A stretch of DNA of 10,191 nt from an uncultured Bacteroidales bacterium (GCA_934699135.1 CAKUVM010000051.1:1-10191); one strand, 5' to 3'; counted from the stretch's first letter, positions 1-7,644 are shown. Notes: a model not told the origin generated them from the letters alone. Made by a program: numbers and translations.

Positions 1-755
1 CCGCCGCCGGAAGACGGCAGGCCGCCTACCCCGTCTACGAGGCGCAAAAGGGAGCGTTGGTGATGGACATCTTGAGGTCCCATGCGGGCATGAGCATAAT
101 AATCTTCGGCTCACGCAAACAGAGCGTCAAGGAACTGGGACACACGCTGAAAAGGCGCGGCTTCAACGCAGGCGTGATACACTCAGACCTTGAGCAGACG
201 GAGCGCGAGGAGGTGCTGCGCCAGTTCAGAAGCCGCAACATTGAGGTGCTGGTGGCCACGGACATCATTGCCCGCGGCATTGACATCCCCGACGTCGACG
301 TGGTGATAAACTTCGACGTTCCGCGAGACGCGGAGGACTATGTGCACCGCATTGGCCGCACGGCCCGCGCCCAGAGCAAGGGTGAGGCTTTCACGCTCAT
401 TGTGCCAGACGAGATGTACTCTTTTGGCAAGATTGAGAAACTGATTGAGCAGACCGTGGAGAAACTGCCGCTGCCCGAGGGACTGGGCGAACAGCCCAAA
501 TATGACCCCAACACCCGCGCCAAGGGCGGGACGCGAGGCGGCGACCGTAGAAGCAACGGCGGGCGGCAGCGCCCCGCAGGCGGTTGCAAACCAAGGCAAG
601 ACGGCGGACGGGCCAACCGCGGCGAAAAGCCACAGCGAAAACACGAGCATGGCGAGCAAGCCGACGGCACAACGGCAGAGAGGCCCGCCAACAGCCACAA
701 GAGACGGAACTTCAAGCCCAGAGGGCCTAAGCCACAGCCCGAAAGCGGGAATTGA
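1..755 (+). CDS. RhlE-like DEAD-box RNA helicase, C-terminal part (5' end outside window)
   Basis: The reading frame is open from base 3, so the gene begins upstream and only its second RecA-like domain and tail are visible. Readable helicase motifs are motif IV (IIIFGSR), motif V (VATDIIARGIDIPDVD, then VINFDVP) and motif VI (HRIGRTAR), in the expected order and spacing for a DEAD-box ATP-dependent RNA helicase. Motif VI arginines contact ATP in this family. After about residue 150 of the visible part comes a tail rich in Gly, Arg and Lys (KGGTRGGDRRSNGGR and similar), typical of RhlE-type proteins and likely an RNA-binding extension. The role is probably RNA unwinding in ribosome assembly or cold adaptation, in the cytoplasm. 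It stops at TGA 753-755 and is followed by a terminator, so it ends its transcription unit. The family is clear. The exact subgroup (RhlE versus another DEAD-box type) is less so without the N-terminal half. Confidence 0.93.
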   Translation, partial: AAGRRQAAYPVYEAQKGALVMDILRSHAGMSIIIFGSRKQSVKELGHTLKRRGFNAGVIHSDLEQTEREEVLRQFRSRNIEVLVATDIIARGIDIPDVDVVINFDVPRDAEDYVHRIGRTARAQSKGEAFTLIVPDEMYSFGKIEKLIEQTVEKLPLPEGLGEQPKYDPNTRAKGGTRGGDRRSNGGRQRPAGGCKPRQDGGRANRGEKPQRKHEHGEQADGTTAERPANSHKRRNFKPRGPKPQPESGN

Positions 756-770
756 CAGCGCACACTAAGG

Positions 771-814
771 AGAGTGGCGGCAGAGGTTAGTCCACTGCCG
801 CCACTCTGCTTTTT
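771..814 (+). terminator. Rho-independent terminator of the helicase gene
   Basis: A perfect 13-bp stem (771-783 with 795-807, arm AGAGTGGCGGCAG) encloses an 11-base loop and is followed by GC and a run of five T at 810-814. It lies 15 bases after the helicase stop. The T-run overlaps the stop codon (813-815) of the convergent metalloprotease gene. On the minus strand the same hairpin would form, but the following bases are not T-rich, so termination in that direction is less certain. Confidence 0.85.
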
Positions 815-3707
815 ATAAGAACGAGACGCTCAGGAGAAGCGAGGCGCAGACATCATGACAATCTGGCCTCCAAGTACCACGGCAACCGACGTTGACCGGA
901 AACGGCAGCAAGAAGAAACGCATATCGGCCCACAGCTCGGCCGAGGCCGTCTTGCGGCGCAGAGTGGCAGCCGGACTCAAGCCATTCCACAGGCGGTCAA
1001 CGGCATAGTCCGCCACAAGGCGCAGATTAACACGCTTGACATAGGCCACGGGGCCTAGCTGCCAATCGGGATTGATGAGCGGCATGGCATATGTCATACG
1101 GAAAAAGGCAGACTTGTCACACGCCACAGTAGCCAAGCCATAGGGGACGGCGATGCGCCCCGAGAGCATCCGCCGATAGAAATGGCCAGAGGCGGAACGC
1201 AACCTGCCCCCCGGCCATTTGGACTGCGCCGAGGCCATGAGAGAGAACTGATGATGACGGCCAACACCAGGGAGATAGAAGCGCGAGGTGAGGCAGAGCA
1301 GGCGGCCATAGTCGCCAAAGGAGCGGGCGTCGTCATAAACCGCGCTGACCGACGCGCCAAGACGGTAGCCAATGTCCCTCTCTGCCATGCGCCGCAAGAT
1401 GTGGGCCGAAAGACCATATGTGGCGCACAGATACTCGTTGCCAGGCAAACGCGTCACACCAAACGAGGACACGCCACTGGGCGAGACGCGCTCAACAGAC
1501 GCACGGAGGCCGGTTGACTTTCGGTAGTCCACCGCCGCGGAGGGCGTGACGGAGCGAAGCCATGCTCCAGAGTTGAAGACGAGTGGCACAGAGGCCCCAA
1601 ACGTGAGGCGGGAAAGCCGCGAACGGTCATTGACGCGGGTGACGATCGTCTCCTTATCGCCCGACGCAGACTCTTGAGCCCGCGAGACGGCATAGGCATA
1701 GTCGGCATGCCCCCATTTGCCAGAGAACGTTAGGCGCGGCCAAAGCCAATCCCAAGAGACGGAGGCGAAAAGCCGCTCATCGGCATAGTCTGGCAAGAGG
1801 TCTAGCCCAGCCTGAAAAGAGACGGTGCCGTGTGTGTTTTGGCTCGCCAAGCCAAGGCCGGGCCTGACGGACTGTGCGGCGGCATCCACCACCACAGGCC
1901 CCCAGCTGTGGACATTGGGCAAGAGATGGGTCTCAAACGGCCCTACACGCCGAAAAGAGCCGCAAAGAGTGTCGGCAGGGACAGCGAACGCCACCGGAAG
2001 CGAGACGCCACAGCTGTCTGACACCATTGCCGACACGGCCACAGGCCGATAACCGCTTGCGGCATAGGAGCAGACAACAAGCCCGGATCCATCGGCTAGT
2101 GGGTGAGGGCTACGCACGCCCTGCCTGCCAACGACACGGCGGCGCAAAAGTCCGTCTGCAAGACGGAGCGAATAGACATCGGAATAGCCACACGAATCCA
2201 TTGAGAAAAAGACCTCGCCACGGCAAGCGACCACGTCGCGCACAGAAGAATGAAGAGGCCCCATGAGCGAGACAAGCCCAGAGCCATCGGCACAGAGCCG
2301 CACGAGCCGAGATCCATCAGGCGTGACGATGACAGCCAACAGAGAATCTGCCGACAGCCACGCGACCTCGGGAGCCTGCCACCCTATGGGGAAAGTACGC
2401 ACTGGCTCTAGAACCCCACCCACCCTGCCAACGACAATAGAATGAGCTAAATCGGAGCCTGACAAGACGGCAGCGAGAGAGTCTGCGCAAGCACTGAGCG
2501 CAGGACTGTGATAATTGCCTCCACCGGAGAGCCGCACCGCCGCACCGCCAGACAGGCGAGCCATCATGACGACACTCTCCGACGCATTGGCCCACCGCGG
2601 GTGTTGCCGCCGCTCACTCCACACAAGAGTGTCGCCGCGCAGGCAAAAACGCTCCTCGTTGCGAGCTGAAGGTGTCAGCCTCCACACCTCGCGCCCCAAA
2701 GAGTCAATAACGGCGAAATGCGCCACGCAGGCCGGCGAGGAGACATGAGCCATCCATCCGCCCGCACACTGCACAGGATGCAAAACCTCCTCATAGTCCG
2801 CACGTCGCGGCCATAAAGGGCGGCACGGCGTGGCGGCGCGGCGTGCGGACTCCGCCTTCCAAGTCTCCGCCCAATGACCTATGGCCCAAGAGTATAGAGC
2901 CATGGGGCGCATAGACGTCTGCTGCCGCAAAGAACGCGGAAAAGGGACAAAGGTGAACGGCTTGCGCCCTACGGCCTCCAAGGCCCGACACCACACGGCA
3001 TTGCCGAGAGTGTCAGAGACGGCGGAGACCATAAGATAGCCCATATGATAATAGTTTGGCACACGGCGACCGTAGGAACCAAAATAGGCCTGCGAATATG
3101 ACGGCGCGGAACCGCCTGCCACAAGGGACCTCATCTGCTGGAGGAACAAGGCGTCTCGGCCACGGCCGCCGAAAGTGTATTGCGTCTCAGCCCACACGGC
3201 GTCGCCCTCCAACGCCCAACGCGGGACGAAAAGTCCCACTACCAACCCCACGGACTGCTCACCGAAGAGGGCGTATAGCCCACGGGAAAAGCCGCAGATG
3301 GTGGACTGGGTCTGGAGGACATGCCGATACTCATGGGTCATGAGGTGACGCACCCACGGCACGCAATCGTCAGCGCCAATGTCATAGGCGAAAGCCTCTA
3401 GCCGCTTCGGGGCCCAGCTGACAAGACCGTTGGAGTAGGCGTGGCGCGAATGGACAATGACAGAGACTGGTCGGCGACGCAGGGCGGGAGAGAAGTCAGA
3501 ATATAGGAGCGGAGCCGCGCGACTAAGCTCGCGATTGGCGCACAAAGCCCAACGGGCGGCGGCGGTGTCGGCATCGATGCTCCACAAGTAGCCCCCCAGG
3601 CGTTGCCAATGGAGCTCAATGGGGTCAGAGCCAGTGGAATAGAACTGCCCCTGCGCGGCGAACGGCAAAAGCAGCGCGAGGCACACCCAAAGACACCGCA
3701 ACATCAT
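813..3707 (-). CDS. Secreted metalloprotease-like / beta-propeller / outer-membrane beta-barrel protein
   Basis: From the ATG at 3707 the protein has 964 residues. A signal peptide covers about residues 1-20 (hydrophobic LWVCLALLLPFAAQ). Next is a zinc-peptidase-like domain with HEYRH (H125, E126, H129) and a downstream WALEG (E167), the HExxH plus glutamate arrangement of gluzincin / peptidase-MA-type enzymes. Residues of about 310-600 contain repeats such as LSGGGNYHSPALS and VRSPHPLADGSGLVV, typical of TolB/PD40-like propeller blades. The last ~350 residues are rich in aromatic, alternating strands and end in LSVSFL, as expected of an outer-membrane barrel. The likely location is therefore the outer membrane, with protease and propeller outside the barrel; substrate unknown. 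It carries about 23 cysteines, many for such a protein. An in-frame TTG at 3716 has the better-spaced purine-rich ribosome site (AAGGAAG), so the start could be nine bases earlier. The gene is last in the rpn-yraN operon. Domain order is read from motifs, not from a search. Confidence 0.75.
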   Translation of the reverse strand: MMLRCLWVCLALLLPFAAQGQFYSTGSDPIELHWQRLGGYLWSIDADTAAARWALCANRELSRAAPLLYSDFSPALRRRPVSVIVHSRHAYSNGLVSWAPKRLEAFAYDIGADDCVPWVRHLMTHEYRHVLQTQSTICGFSRGLYALFGEQSVGLVVGLFVPRWALEGDAVWAETQYTFGGRGRDALFLQQMRSLVAGGSAPSYSQAYFGSYGRRVPNYYHMGYLMVSAVSDTLGNAVWCRALEAVGRKPFTFVPFPRSLRQQTSMRPMALYSWAIGHWAETWKAESARRAATPCRPLWPRRADYEEVLHPVQCAGGWMAHVSSPACVAHFAVIDSLGREVWRLTPSARNEERFCLRGDTLVWSERRQHPRWANASESVVMMARLSGGAAVRLSGGGNYHSPALSACADSLAAVLSGSDLAHSIVVGRVGGVLEPVRTFPIGWQAPEVAWLSADSLLAVIVTPDGSRLVRLCADGSGLVSLMGPLHSSVRDVVACRGEVFFSMDSCGYSDVYSLRLADGLLRRRVVGRQGVRSPHPLADGSGLVVCSYAASGYRPVAVSAMVSDSCGVSLPVAFAVPADTLCGSFRRVGPFETHLLPNVHSWGPVVVDAAAQSVRPGLGLASQNTHGTVSFQAGLDLLPDYADERLFASVSWDWLWPRLTFSGKWGHADYAYAVSRAQESASGDKETIVTRVNDRSRLSRLTFGASVPLVFNSGAWLRSVTPSAAVDYRKSTGLRASVERVSPSGVSSFGVTRLPGNEYLCATYGLSAHILRRMAERDIGYRLGASVSAVYDDARSFGDYGRLLCLTSRFYLPGVGRHHQFSLMASAQSKWPGGRLRSASGHFYRRMLSGRIAVPYGLATVACDKSAFFRMTYAMPLINPDWQLGPVAYVKRVNLRLVADYAVDRLWNGLSPAATLRRKTASAELWADMRFFLLPFPVNVGCRGTWRPDCHDVCASLLLSVSFL

Positions 3708-3712
3708 AATAC

Positions 3713-4159
3713 TCAACGGCTTCTTCCTTGCCCGTTATCAAAGGCTAAGCGAGTGAGCCTCAAGTAGATCAGCACCCACAGCAAATTCCACACAATGAAA
3801 GTGAGCGACCCGGCCAGGCCAAAAGCCATAACAAAGAGACCCGTCAGGCCTATCTGTGAGGCCGCATAAACATGAAAGCCTAGGCGACGGCTCAAAAGTA
3901 GAAAAACCAGCCCCACAATCTCCACCACATTAAAAAATGAGAAATAGACCCCAAGCCCGGCCATGGCGAAAACGCCTCCCACAATATCTGACGAGGCCTC
4001 AACGCCTTGCGCTGTAAGGATGTCTGAGACTTCGGAATGGCTAAACTGGCTTATGGCCGAGAGCCCGAAACCATACAAGATGCCGCCAACAGAGCCTATG
4101 AGACTGAAGATGCAGGCGATGACTAGCGGCAGATGCGCATTGCGCGATGTATTAGACAT
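3713..4159 (-). CDS. Small integral membrane protein, family unknown
   Basis: 148 residues from an ATG at 4159. Hydrophobic stretches at about 11-32, 61-89, 94-112 and 113-134 suggest four membrane-spanning helices, with a short polar region at 34-60 between the first two and a basic C-terminus (GQGRSR). The length and layout resemble small Bacteroidota inner-membrane proteins, but I see no catalytic or binding motif and do not recognise a family. Its TGA stop (3713-3715) touches the possible TTG start of the metalloprotease gene and lies 5 bases before that gene's ATG, which suggests translational coupling. Whether it helps the downstream outer-membrane protein or is just co-transcribed cannot be told from sequence. 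Confidence 0.75.
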   Translation of the reverse strand: MSNTSRNAHLPLVIACIFSLIGSVGGILYGFGLSAISQFSHSEVSDILTAQGVEASSDIVGGVFAMAGLGVYFSFFNVVEIVGLVFLLLSRRLGFHVYAASQIGLTGLFVMAFGLAGSLTFIVWNLLWVLIYLRLTRLAFDNGQGRSR

Positions 4160-4197
4160 TTAAGCTGATGTTTGTTATAAAAAAAGTAAGCCTCAAA

Positions 4198-4545
4198 CTA
4201 TCTGAAAGCGGACGGGATGAGCAGAATGTCGAAACCACCCGCCTTTCGCGTCAGCACGACAAGGTCAAAACGGGCATCGCCGCGGAAATTGCTTTGCCGA
4301 ATATAAGCCTCGGCGGCCGTCTCCAAATATCTCACCTTGGCAAACGACACAAGGTCGGAAGGCGCCATGGCCGCCGAACGCGTCTTGACCTCGACAAAGA
4401 CAAGCACATCACCGTCCATTGCCACGATGTCAACCTCTTTATGCCGATGGCGCCAATTTCGGCAGATGATATTGTAGCCCCTCTCTGTCAAATAGGCTGC
4501 CGCGACATCCTCGCCCAGGCGGCCAAGGTCGTTATGCTCCGCCAT
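4198..4545 (-). CDS. yraN: YraN / UPF0102 family PD-(D/E)XK nuclease-fold protein
   Basis: 115 residues, the usual YraN length. The N-terminal signature LGRLGEDVAAAYL is followed by YNIICRNWRHRHKEVDIVA and VFVEVKTRS. Core residues of the PD-(D/E)XK fold are visible: E37 and D39 of the EVD motif, then E52 and K54 in EVK. Proteins of this family share a fold with Holliday-junction resolvases and are thought to act on DNA, but the exact reaction is not established. The start ATG at 4545 gives the standard N-terminus. It sits 11 bases after the stop of the rpn-like gene and 38 bases before the membrane-protein gene, so it is probably co-transcribed with both. Confidence 0.92.
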   Translation of the reverse strand: MAEHNDLGRLGEDVAAAYLTERGYNIICRNWRHRHKEVDIVAMDGDVLVFVEVKTRSAAMAPSDLVSFAKVRYLETAAEAYIRQSNFRGDARFDLVVLTRKAGGFDILLIPSAFR

Positions 4546-4556
4546 CGCGCAAAGAC

Positions 4557-5765
4557 CTATTGACCTTTCGCCAAGGTGGCCTTCACCACATCCTCCCCCA
4601 CGCCCAGCGTGGCGGCTATGGCGGTGACGGGCAAGCCGGCTTTTGACAGGGCGATGACCGACGAGCGGATAAGTCTAAGGCTCTCCTCGCGGCTCCGCTC
4701 TAGCTCGTCGCGATTCTTTTCCAGCTCTTTCTGACTATTCTCTAATTCCATCCGGTTGGTCTCCAACTCACGTTGACTATTCTCTAATTCCATCCGGTTG
4801 GTCTCCAACTCACGTTGACTGGTCTCCAACTCCTTCTGGCTGGCTTCTAGCTCTTTTTGACTGGTCTCCAACTCCTTCTTGTTGGCTTCTAGCTCTTTTT
4901 GACTGGTCTCCAACTCCTTCTGGCTGGTCTCCAACTCCTTCTGGCTGGTCTCCAACTCCTTCTGGCTGGAGGCCAACATCTCCTTGGCCTGGCGAAGTTC
5001 GGCGCTGCGGGTCTCCAGCTCCAGCTGGAACTCCATCTCTATGTCCATCTTGGCGCGGAGGCGGCTGTCCGCCAGGCCCATACGGAGGCGGGAGGTCAGG
5101 GCGTCGTCGCTGACGCGGCAGTCATCAGGCACCTCGATCACGTGATAGTCGTTAGGACTCACGCGGCGTTGGTCGAAAACGGCCAGGATGCGCTCCGCGG
5201 CGTTGCGGGGGCGATCCGGCAGGCGCGGGATCTGGACTATGACGACATCGTGCGTGAGGCTTCGGATGAACTTGCCACCGCCGTAGCCGCCGCATGACCC
5301 GCTGGGAGCTATGGGATGCCCATCGTAGTCGGTGAGGGAGCCGCCGTGGCTATAGGCTATGGGGCTGTCAGTCTCGCTGATGGTGTGGCCGAGCAGGTAT
5401 ATGGCAATGATGTGGCGCGGCACCTTGGTGCCATCCTCCACGTTGGAGGGGTCGGAGTATTGGCCTCCGAGGTATTTGCGGAAACGATAGATCTCGGTCT
5501 CGTACCACACTTTCTGTAACTCTATGCACACCGACTCCTGCTCTCCGTCGTCTGTCTCGACCATGGCTGAGTAGTCTAGCCGGTAGATGCCGAGGTCTTT
5601 GCCCGTCGCGCGGTCGCGCGTCTTGTCGACATGCTCGTGGGCCATGGGGCGTATGTCCGTCACCTTGCGACGCAACAGAGCCGAGAGGAGAACCTTGGCG
5701 GCTCGCTGATCTTCCATTAGGTATTTGAACGAGGCGTCGTATATCGGGTTGAGAAGCTCTGTCAT
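4557..5765 (-). CDS. Rpn-like PD-(D/E)XK nuclease family 'transposase' with heptad-repeat coiled coil
   Basis: I place the start at ATG 5765, giving 402 residues beginning MTELLNPIYDASFKYLM, the usual start of PDDEXK_2-type Rpn proteins. AAGGAG lies 5 bases upstream of it. The frame is open further up, but that part looks non-coding. The nuclease core shows D64 (YRLDYSAMV) and E82-L-Q84-K85 (CIELQK), the E-x-Q variant of the PD-(D/E)XK active site. Residues of about 85-235 complete the domain, including ERILAVFDQ. Residues 267-357 are thirteen seven-residue repeats of SQKELET / NRMELEN type, a strongly predicted coiled coil. The C-terminal 45 residues (GLPVTAIAATLGVGEDVVKATL) look like a small helix-turn-helix-like module. 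Related Rpn proteins are DNA endonucleases linked to RecA-independent recombination and phage defence. Despite the name, no inverted repeats or target duplications were seen, so it is probably not an active transposon. It is first gene of the operon. Confidence 0.9.
   Translation of the reverse strand: MTELLNPIYDASFKYLMEDQRAAKVLLSALLRRKVTDIRPMAHEHVDKTRDRATGKDLGIYRLDYSAMVETDDGEQESVCIELQKVWYETEIYRFRKYLGGQYSDPSNVEDGTKVPRHIIAIYLLGHTISETDSPIAYSHGGSLTDYDGHPIAPSGSCGGYGGGKFIRSLTHDVVIVQIPRLPDRPRNAAERILAVFDQRRVSPNDYHVIEVPDDCRVSDDALTSRLRMGLADSRLRAKMDIEMEFQLELETRSAELRQAKEMLASSQKELETSQKELETSQKELETSQKELEANKKELETSQKELEASQKELETSQRELETNRMELENSQRELETNRMELENSQKELEKNRDELERSREESLRLIRSSVIALSKAGLPVTAIAATLGVGEDVVKATLAKGQ
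4695..4967 (-). repeat. Tandem 21-bp (seven-codon) repeats inside the rpn-like gene
   Basis: Thirteen consecutive 21-bp units encode the heptads of the coiled coil. Consensus on the coding strand is roughly AGTCAAAAAGAGTTGGAGAC. Within the array a 42-bp double unit occurs twice without a mismatch (4732-4773 and 4774-4815), which points to recent duplication. The unit length is a multiple of three, so changes in copy number lengthen or shorten the coiled coil without breaking the frame. Confidence 0.9.
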
Positions 5766-5798
5766 ATGGACTCCTTCGCTTATGGTTCGCTTGATGCC

Positions 5799-5806
5799 CA
5801 AATATA
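5799..5806 (-). promoter_or_regulatory. Bacteroidota -7 promoter box for the rpn-yraN operon
   Basis: The minus strand reads TATATTTG, an exact match to the TAnnTTTG -7 consensus of the Bacteroidota primary sigma factor. It lies 33 bases upstream of the rpn ATG (5765), leaving a short leader. No clear TTTG -33 box is found at the usual distance. That position is instead occupied by a 6-bp dyad, GAGCCA-CGC-TGGCTC (5827-5841), which could be an operator. There is no experimental support. Confidence 0.55.
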
Positions 5807-5900
5807 AGGTTTTTGGGGGGAATTTAGAGCCACGCTGGCTCCTCGTTTCCGCAGCACCTGTTGTCATCTGACACCCGCAGCCGCAAAAGACAACAAAGGA

Positions 5901-5933
5901 AAAGGCGCGGGGGCGATTTGCCCCCGCGCCTTT
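5901..5933 (-). terminator. Hairpin terminator after the BspA-like gene
   Basis: A perfect 14-bp stem (5901-5914 with 5920-5933; GC-rich core with AAA/TTT ends) has a 5-base loop. It begins 36 bases after the BspA-like stop codon. In the minus direction it ends in CCTTT and is followed by T-rich sequence (TCCTTTGTTGTCTTTT), consistent with intrinsic termination. On the plus strand it is followed by TTTATTT, but no plus-strand gene ends here. It isolates the BspA-like gene from the rpn promoter about 95 bases further on. Confidence 0.85.
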
Positions 5934-5969
5934 ATTTCCGCGATAAACGCGAAGCTTGCGGATGTGGGG

Positions 5970-7568
5970 TTACCTGACAACAACCTTTCGCGAGCCAGCC
6001 GAAGTGGGCACCACATAGACGCCTGCAGGCAAAGGCCGCCCGCTTGGCATCTTGCGGCCCGCAAGGTCGTACACCTCAAAAGGCTCGCCGCCGGACACAC
6101 TCACCACGCCGCCCTTGACGCTCACACGCACAGCCTCACGGTCGGCCTCTTTGAGGGAGGTGTAGTTGTATTCATATGGGAGGCTATTTGTCCCAAAAGT
6201 CGCAAAGAGATCCCACCACGGGCTAGCTTCATATTTGTCATAAGACTCTTCTGGGACGTCTAGAATAGTCCACCCTCCTTCGGGATCTGTGCAACTCAGG
6301 AAATTATATGTAGACTTGAGCTCGGGAGGTTCCACAGCATAGCAACGAACCCATATGGCGCACTCTTCTCGGTCGGCAAAGACCCCGGCACCTACCTTTT
6401 GGAGAGATGGCGGCAAGTCTATGCTATTGAGGCGTGTGCCAGCAAAGGCCTCATCGCCTATTTCTATAACCGATGGCGGCACGGTAAAAGACCACAAATC
6501 TTTTTGGCCTTTGAAAGCCCTTGCGCCTATTCGCTCAACGGACGGTGGCAACGCGGGTATGGGCTTGTCTCCCCATCTGCTGTAGCTGAACGCATCGTCA
6601 CCTATGGCTTTCAGGCCATCTCGGAGAATGAGATCGCCGCCTAGGGAGTACACACCACCTAAACCATTGAACTCACCTCCTGCCATAATCAAATCGCCCT
6701 CAATACTTCTTATAAATCCTAGACATTCCCCATCATACAAGACTAAATCTCCTAAAACATTCGCCTCAAAAAAAACGCCACTACCCCACTTCTCAATGGT
6801 GCTAGGCAAATTTACGTAGCCTCGGAAACATGTGCAAAAACCATCTCCCACATAAGTGACACCATCCTCAAGAACTACCGTGTTTATTTTGTCATCAGGA
6901 TAATGCCACACGTATTGCTGATAATAATCATTCCCCGTAGGAGGCCAGACGTAGTCCTTATTGATCACAAGCACGGAGTCGTCCTTAATCTCCCACCCGC
7001 GCCCATATGGTTGCATAACGACTGTGGTGTCAGGCCGATCCACAATGGCATCAAAATAAATAGCCCAATCAGATGACCGGTAGGCCTCGATGCAACCCTT
7101 AGGGACTTGAAGGATTCCATGGCCTCGGAGAAAGACACCGTTATCAACAGATGGGGGAACCTCACTAAGACAAATGACTGTGTCTGCGGCAAAATAAGAG
7201 TAAGACCTTCCCCAACATTCAAGCTCATCATAATACTCTCGCATTATCACCAAGCTGGTCATACTTCGCGGGAGTGTAATGGACGATAACCAATTGCAAT
7301 ATTGGTAAGATCTCGAAGCCCACTTAAAATTCTCAGTGGATGTCACTCCCTCCTCAATGATAAGCCGTTTCATCCATATTTCGGAGTCGTACTCATCAAT
7401 GACTGCCGCCATCATGTCGCCATCATAATCTTTGGTAATTGTGAGGCAACTGTCTTTAGTCAACACCCAGCCTTTGCCTTGAGCCTGTATGCCCTCATCT
7501 TGCGCCATAACCCGTCCGCTCAGCGAGAGGCAAGTGGCGAGAAGAAAAAACAATAGAACGTTTCTCAT
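5970..7568 (-). CDS. Secreted BspA-like leucine-rich-repeat protein with T9SS C-terminal sorting domain
   Basis: 532 residues. A signal peptide spans about 1-22 (LLFFLLATCLSLSGRVMA, cut before Q23). Two modules begin with nearly the same phrase, at 31 (GKGWVLTKDSCLTITKDY) and 189 (GRGWEIKDDSVLVINKDY). Each leads into an 'xxEDGVT' strand, so the body has an internal duplication. Residues 273-320 hold three GDLxL units spaced 18-20 apart. Residues of about 338-400 hold classic LRR_5/BspA repeats (LPPSVERIGARAFKG, PPSVIEIGDEAFAG, LPPSLQKVGAGVFAD). The last ~55 residues (FEVYDLAGRKM, LPAGVYVV, SRKVVVR) match the type A C-terminal sorting signal of the type IX secretion system, so the protein is probably exported and attached to the cell surface. 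BspA-type proteins bind host proteins or other bacteria; the ligand here is unknown. The gene stands alone between its own promoter and terminator. GC content falls sharply in its middle. Confidence 0.88.
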   Translation of the reverse strand: MRNVLLFFLLATCLSLSGRVMAQDEGIQAQGKGWVLTKDSCLTITKDYDGDMMAAVIDEYDSEIWMKRLIIEEGVTSTENFKWASRSYQYCNWLSSITLPRSMTSLVIMREYYDELECWGRSYSYFAADTVICLSEVPPSVDNGVFLRGHGILQVPKGCIEAYRSSDWAIYFDAIVDRPDTTVVMQPYGRGWEIKDDSVLVINKDYVWPPTGNDYYQQYVWHYPDDKINTVVLEDGVTYVGDGFCTCFRGYVNLPSTIEKWGSGVFFEANVLGDLVLYDGECLGFIRSIEGDLIMAGGEFNGLGGVYSLGGDLILRDGLKAIGDDAFSYSRWGDKPIPALPPSVERIGARAFKGQKDLWSFTVPPSVIEIGDEAFAGTRLNSIDLPPSLQKVGAGVFADREECAIWVRCYAVEPPELKSTYNFLSCTDPEGGWTILDVPEESYDKYEASPWWDLFATFGTNSLPYEYNYTSLKEADREAVRVSVKGGVVSVSGGEPFEVYDLAGRKMPSGRPLPAGVYVVPTSAGSRKVVVR

Positions 7569-7644
7569 ACACTTAACTGTTTAGTTGTTTGTTATTCTTG
7601 AATTTGGCGGCGTTGGATCGCCGTGTCGGCCCAATGGCCGGGCG

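Noticed and set aside
183..763. Minus-strand open frames opposite the helicase, one with a hydrophobic start
   Set aside because: The helicase motifs IV-VI fix the coding strand, and the antisense frames show no family signal.
4171..4197. Internal promoter before the small membrane-protein gene
   Set aside because: A TTTG (4194-4197) and a TACTTTTT are present on the minus strand, but they are too close together and the -7 match is imperfect.
4168..4563. Plus-strand open frame covering yraN
   Set aside because: YraN motifs on the minus strand are unmistakable; this is a shadow.
4695..4967. Short regular repeats resembling a CRISPR array
   Set aside because: Units are directly adjacent with no spacers and encode in-frame heptads of a protein.
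4899..5297. Plus-strand open frame with repeated GLQLLLA units
   Set aside because: It is the antisense image of the coiled-coil heptads in the rpn-like gene; the leucine repeats come from reading GAG/CAA-rich codons backwards.
4557..5765. rpn-like gene as an active insertion sequence
   Set aside because: No terminal inverted repeats or target-site duplication found around it; 'transposase' is only a family name.
5766..5867. N-terminal extension of the rpn-like protein (34 extra residues)
   Set aside because: It would run across the promoter box; the ribosome site and family N-terminus support ATG 5765.
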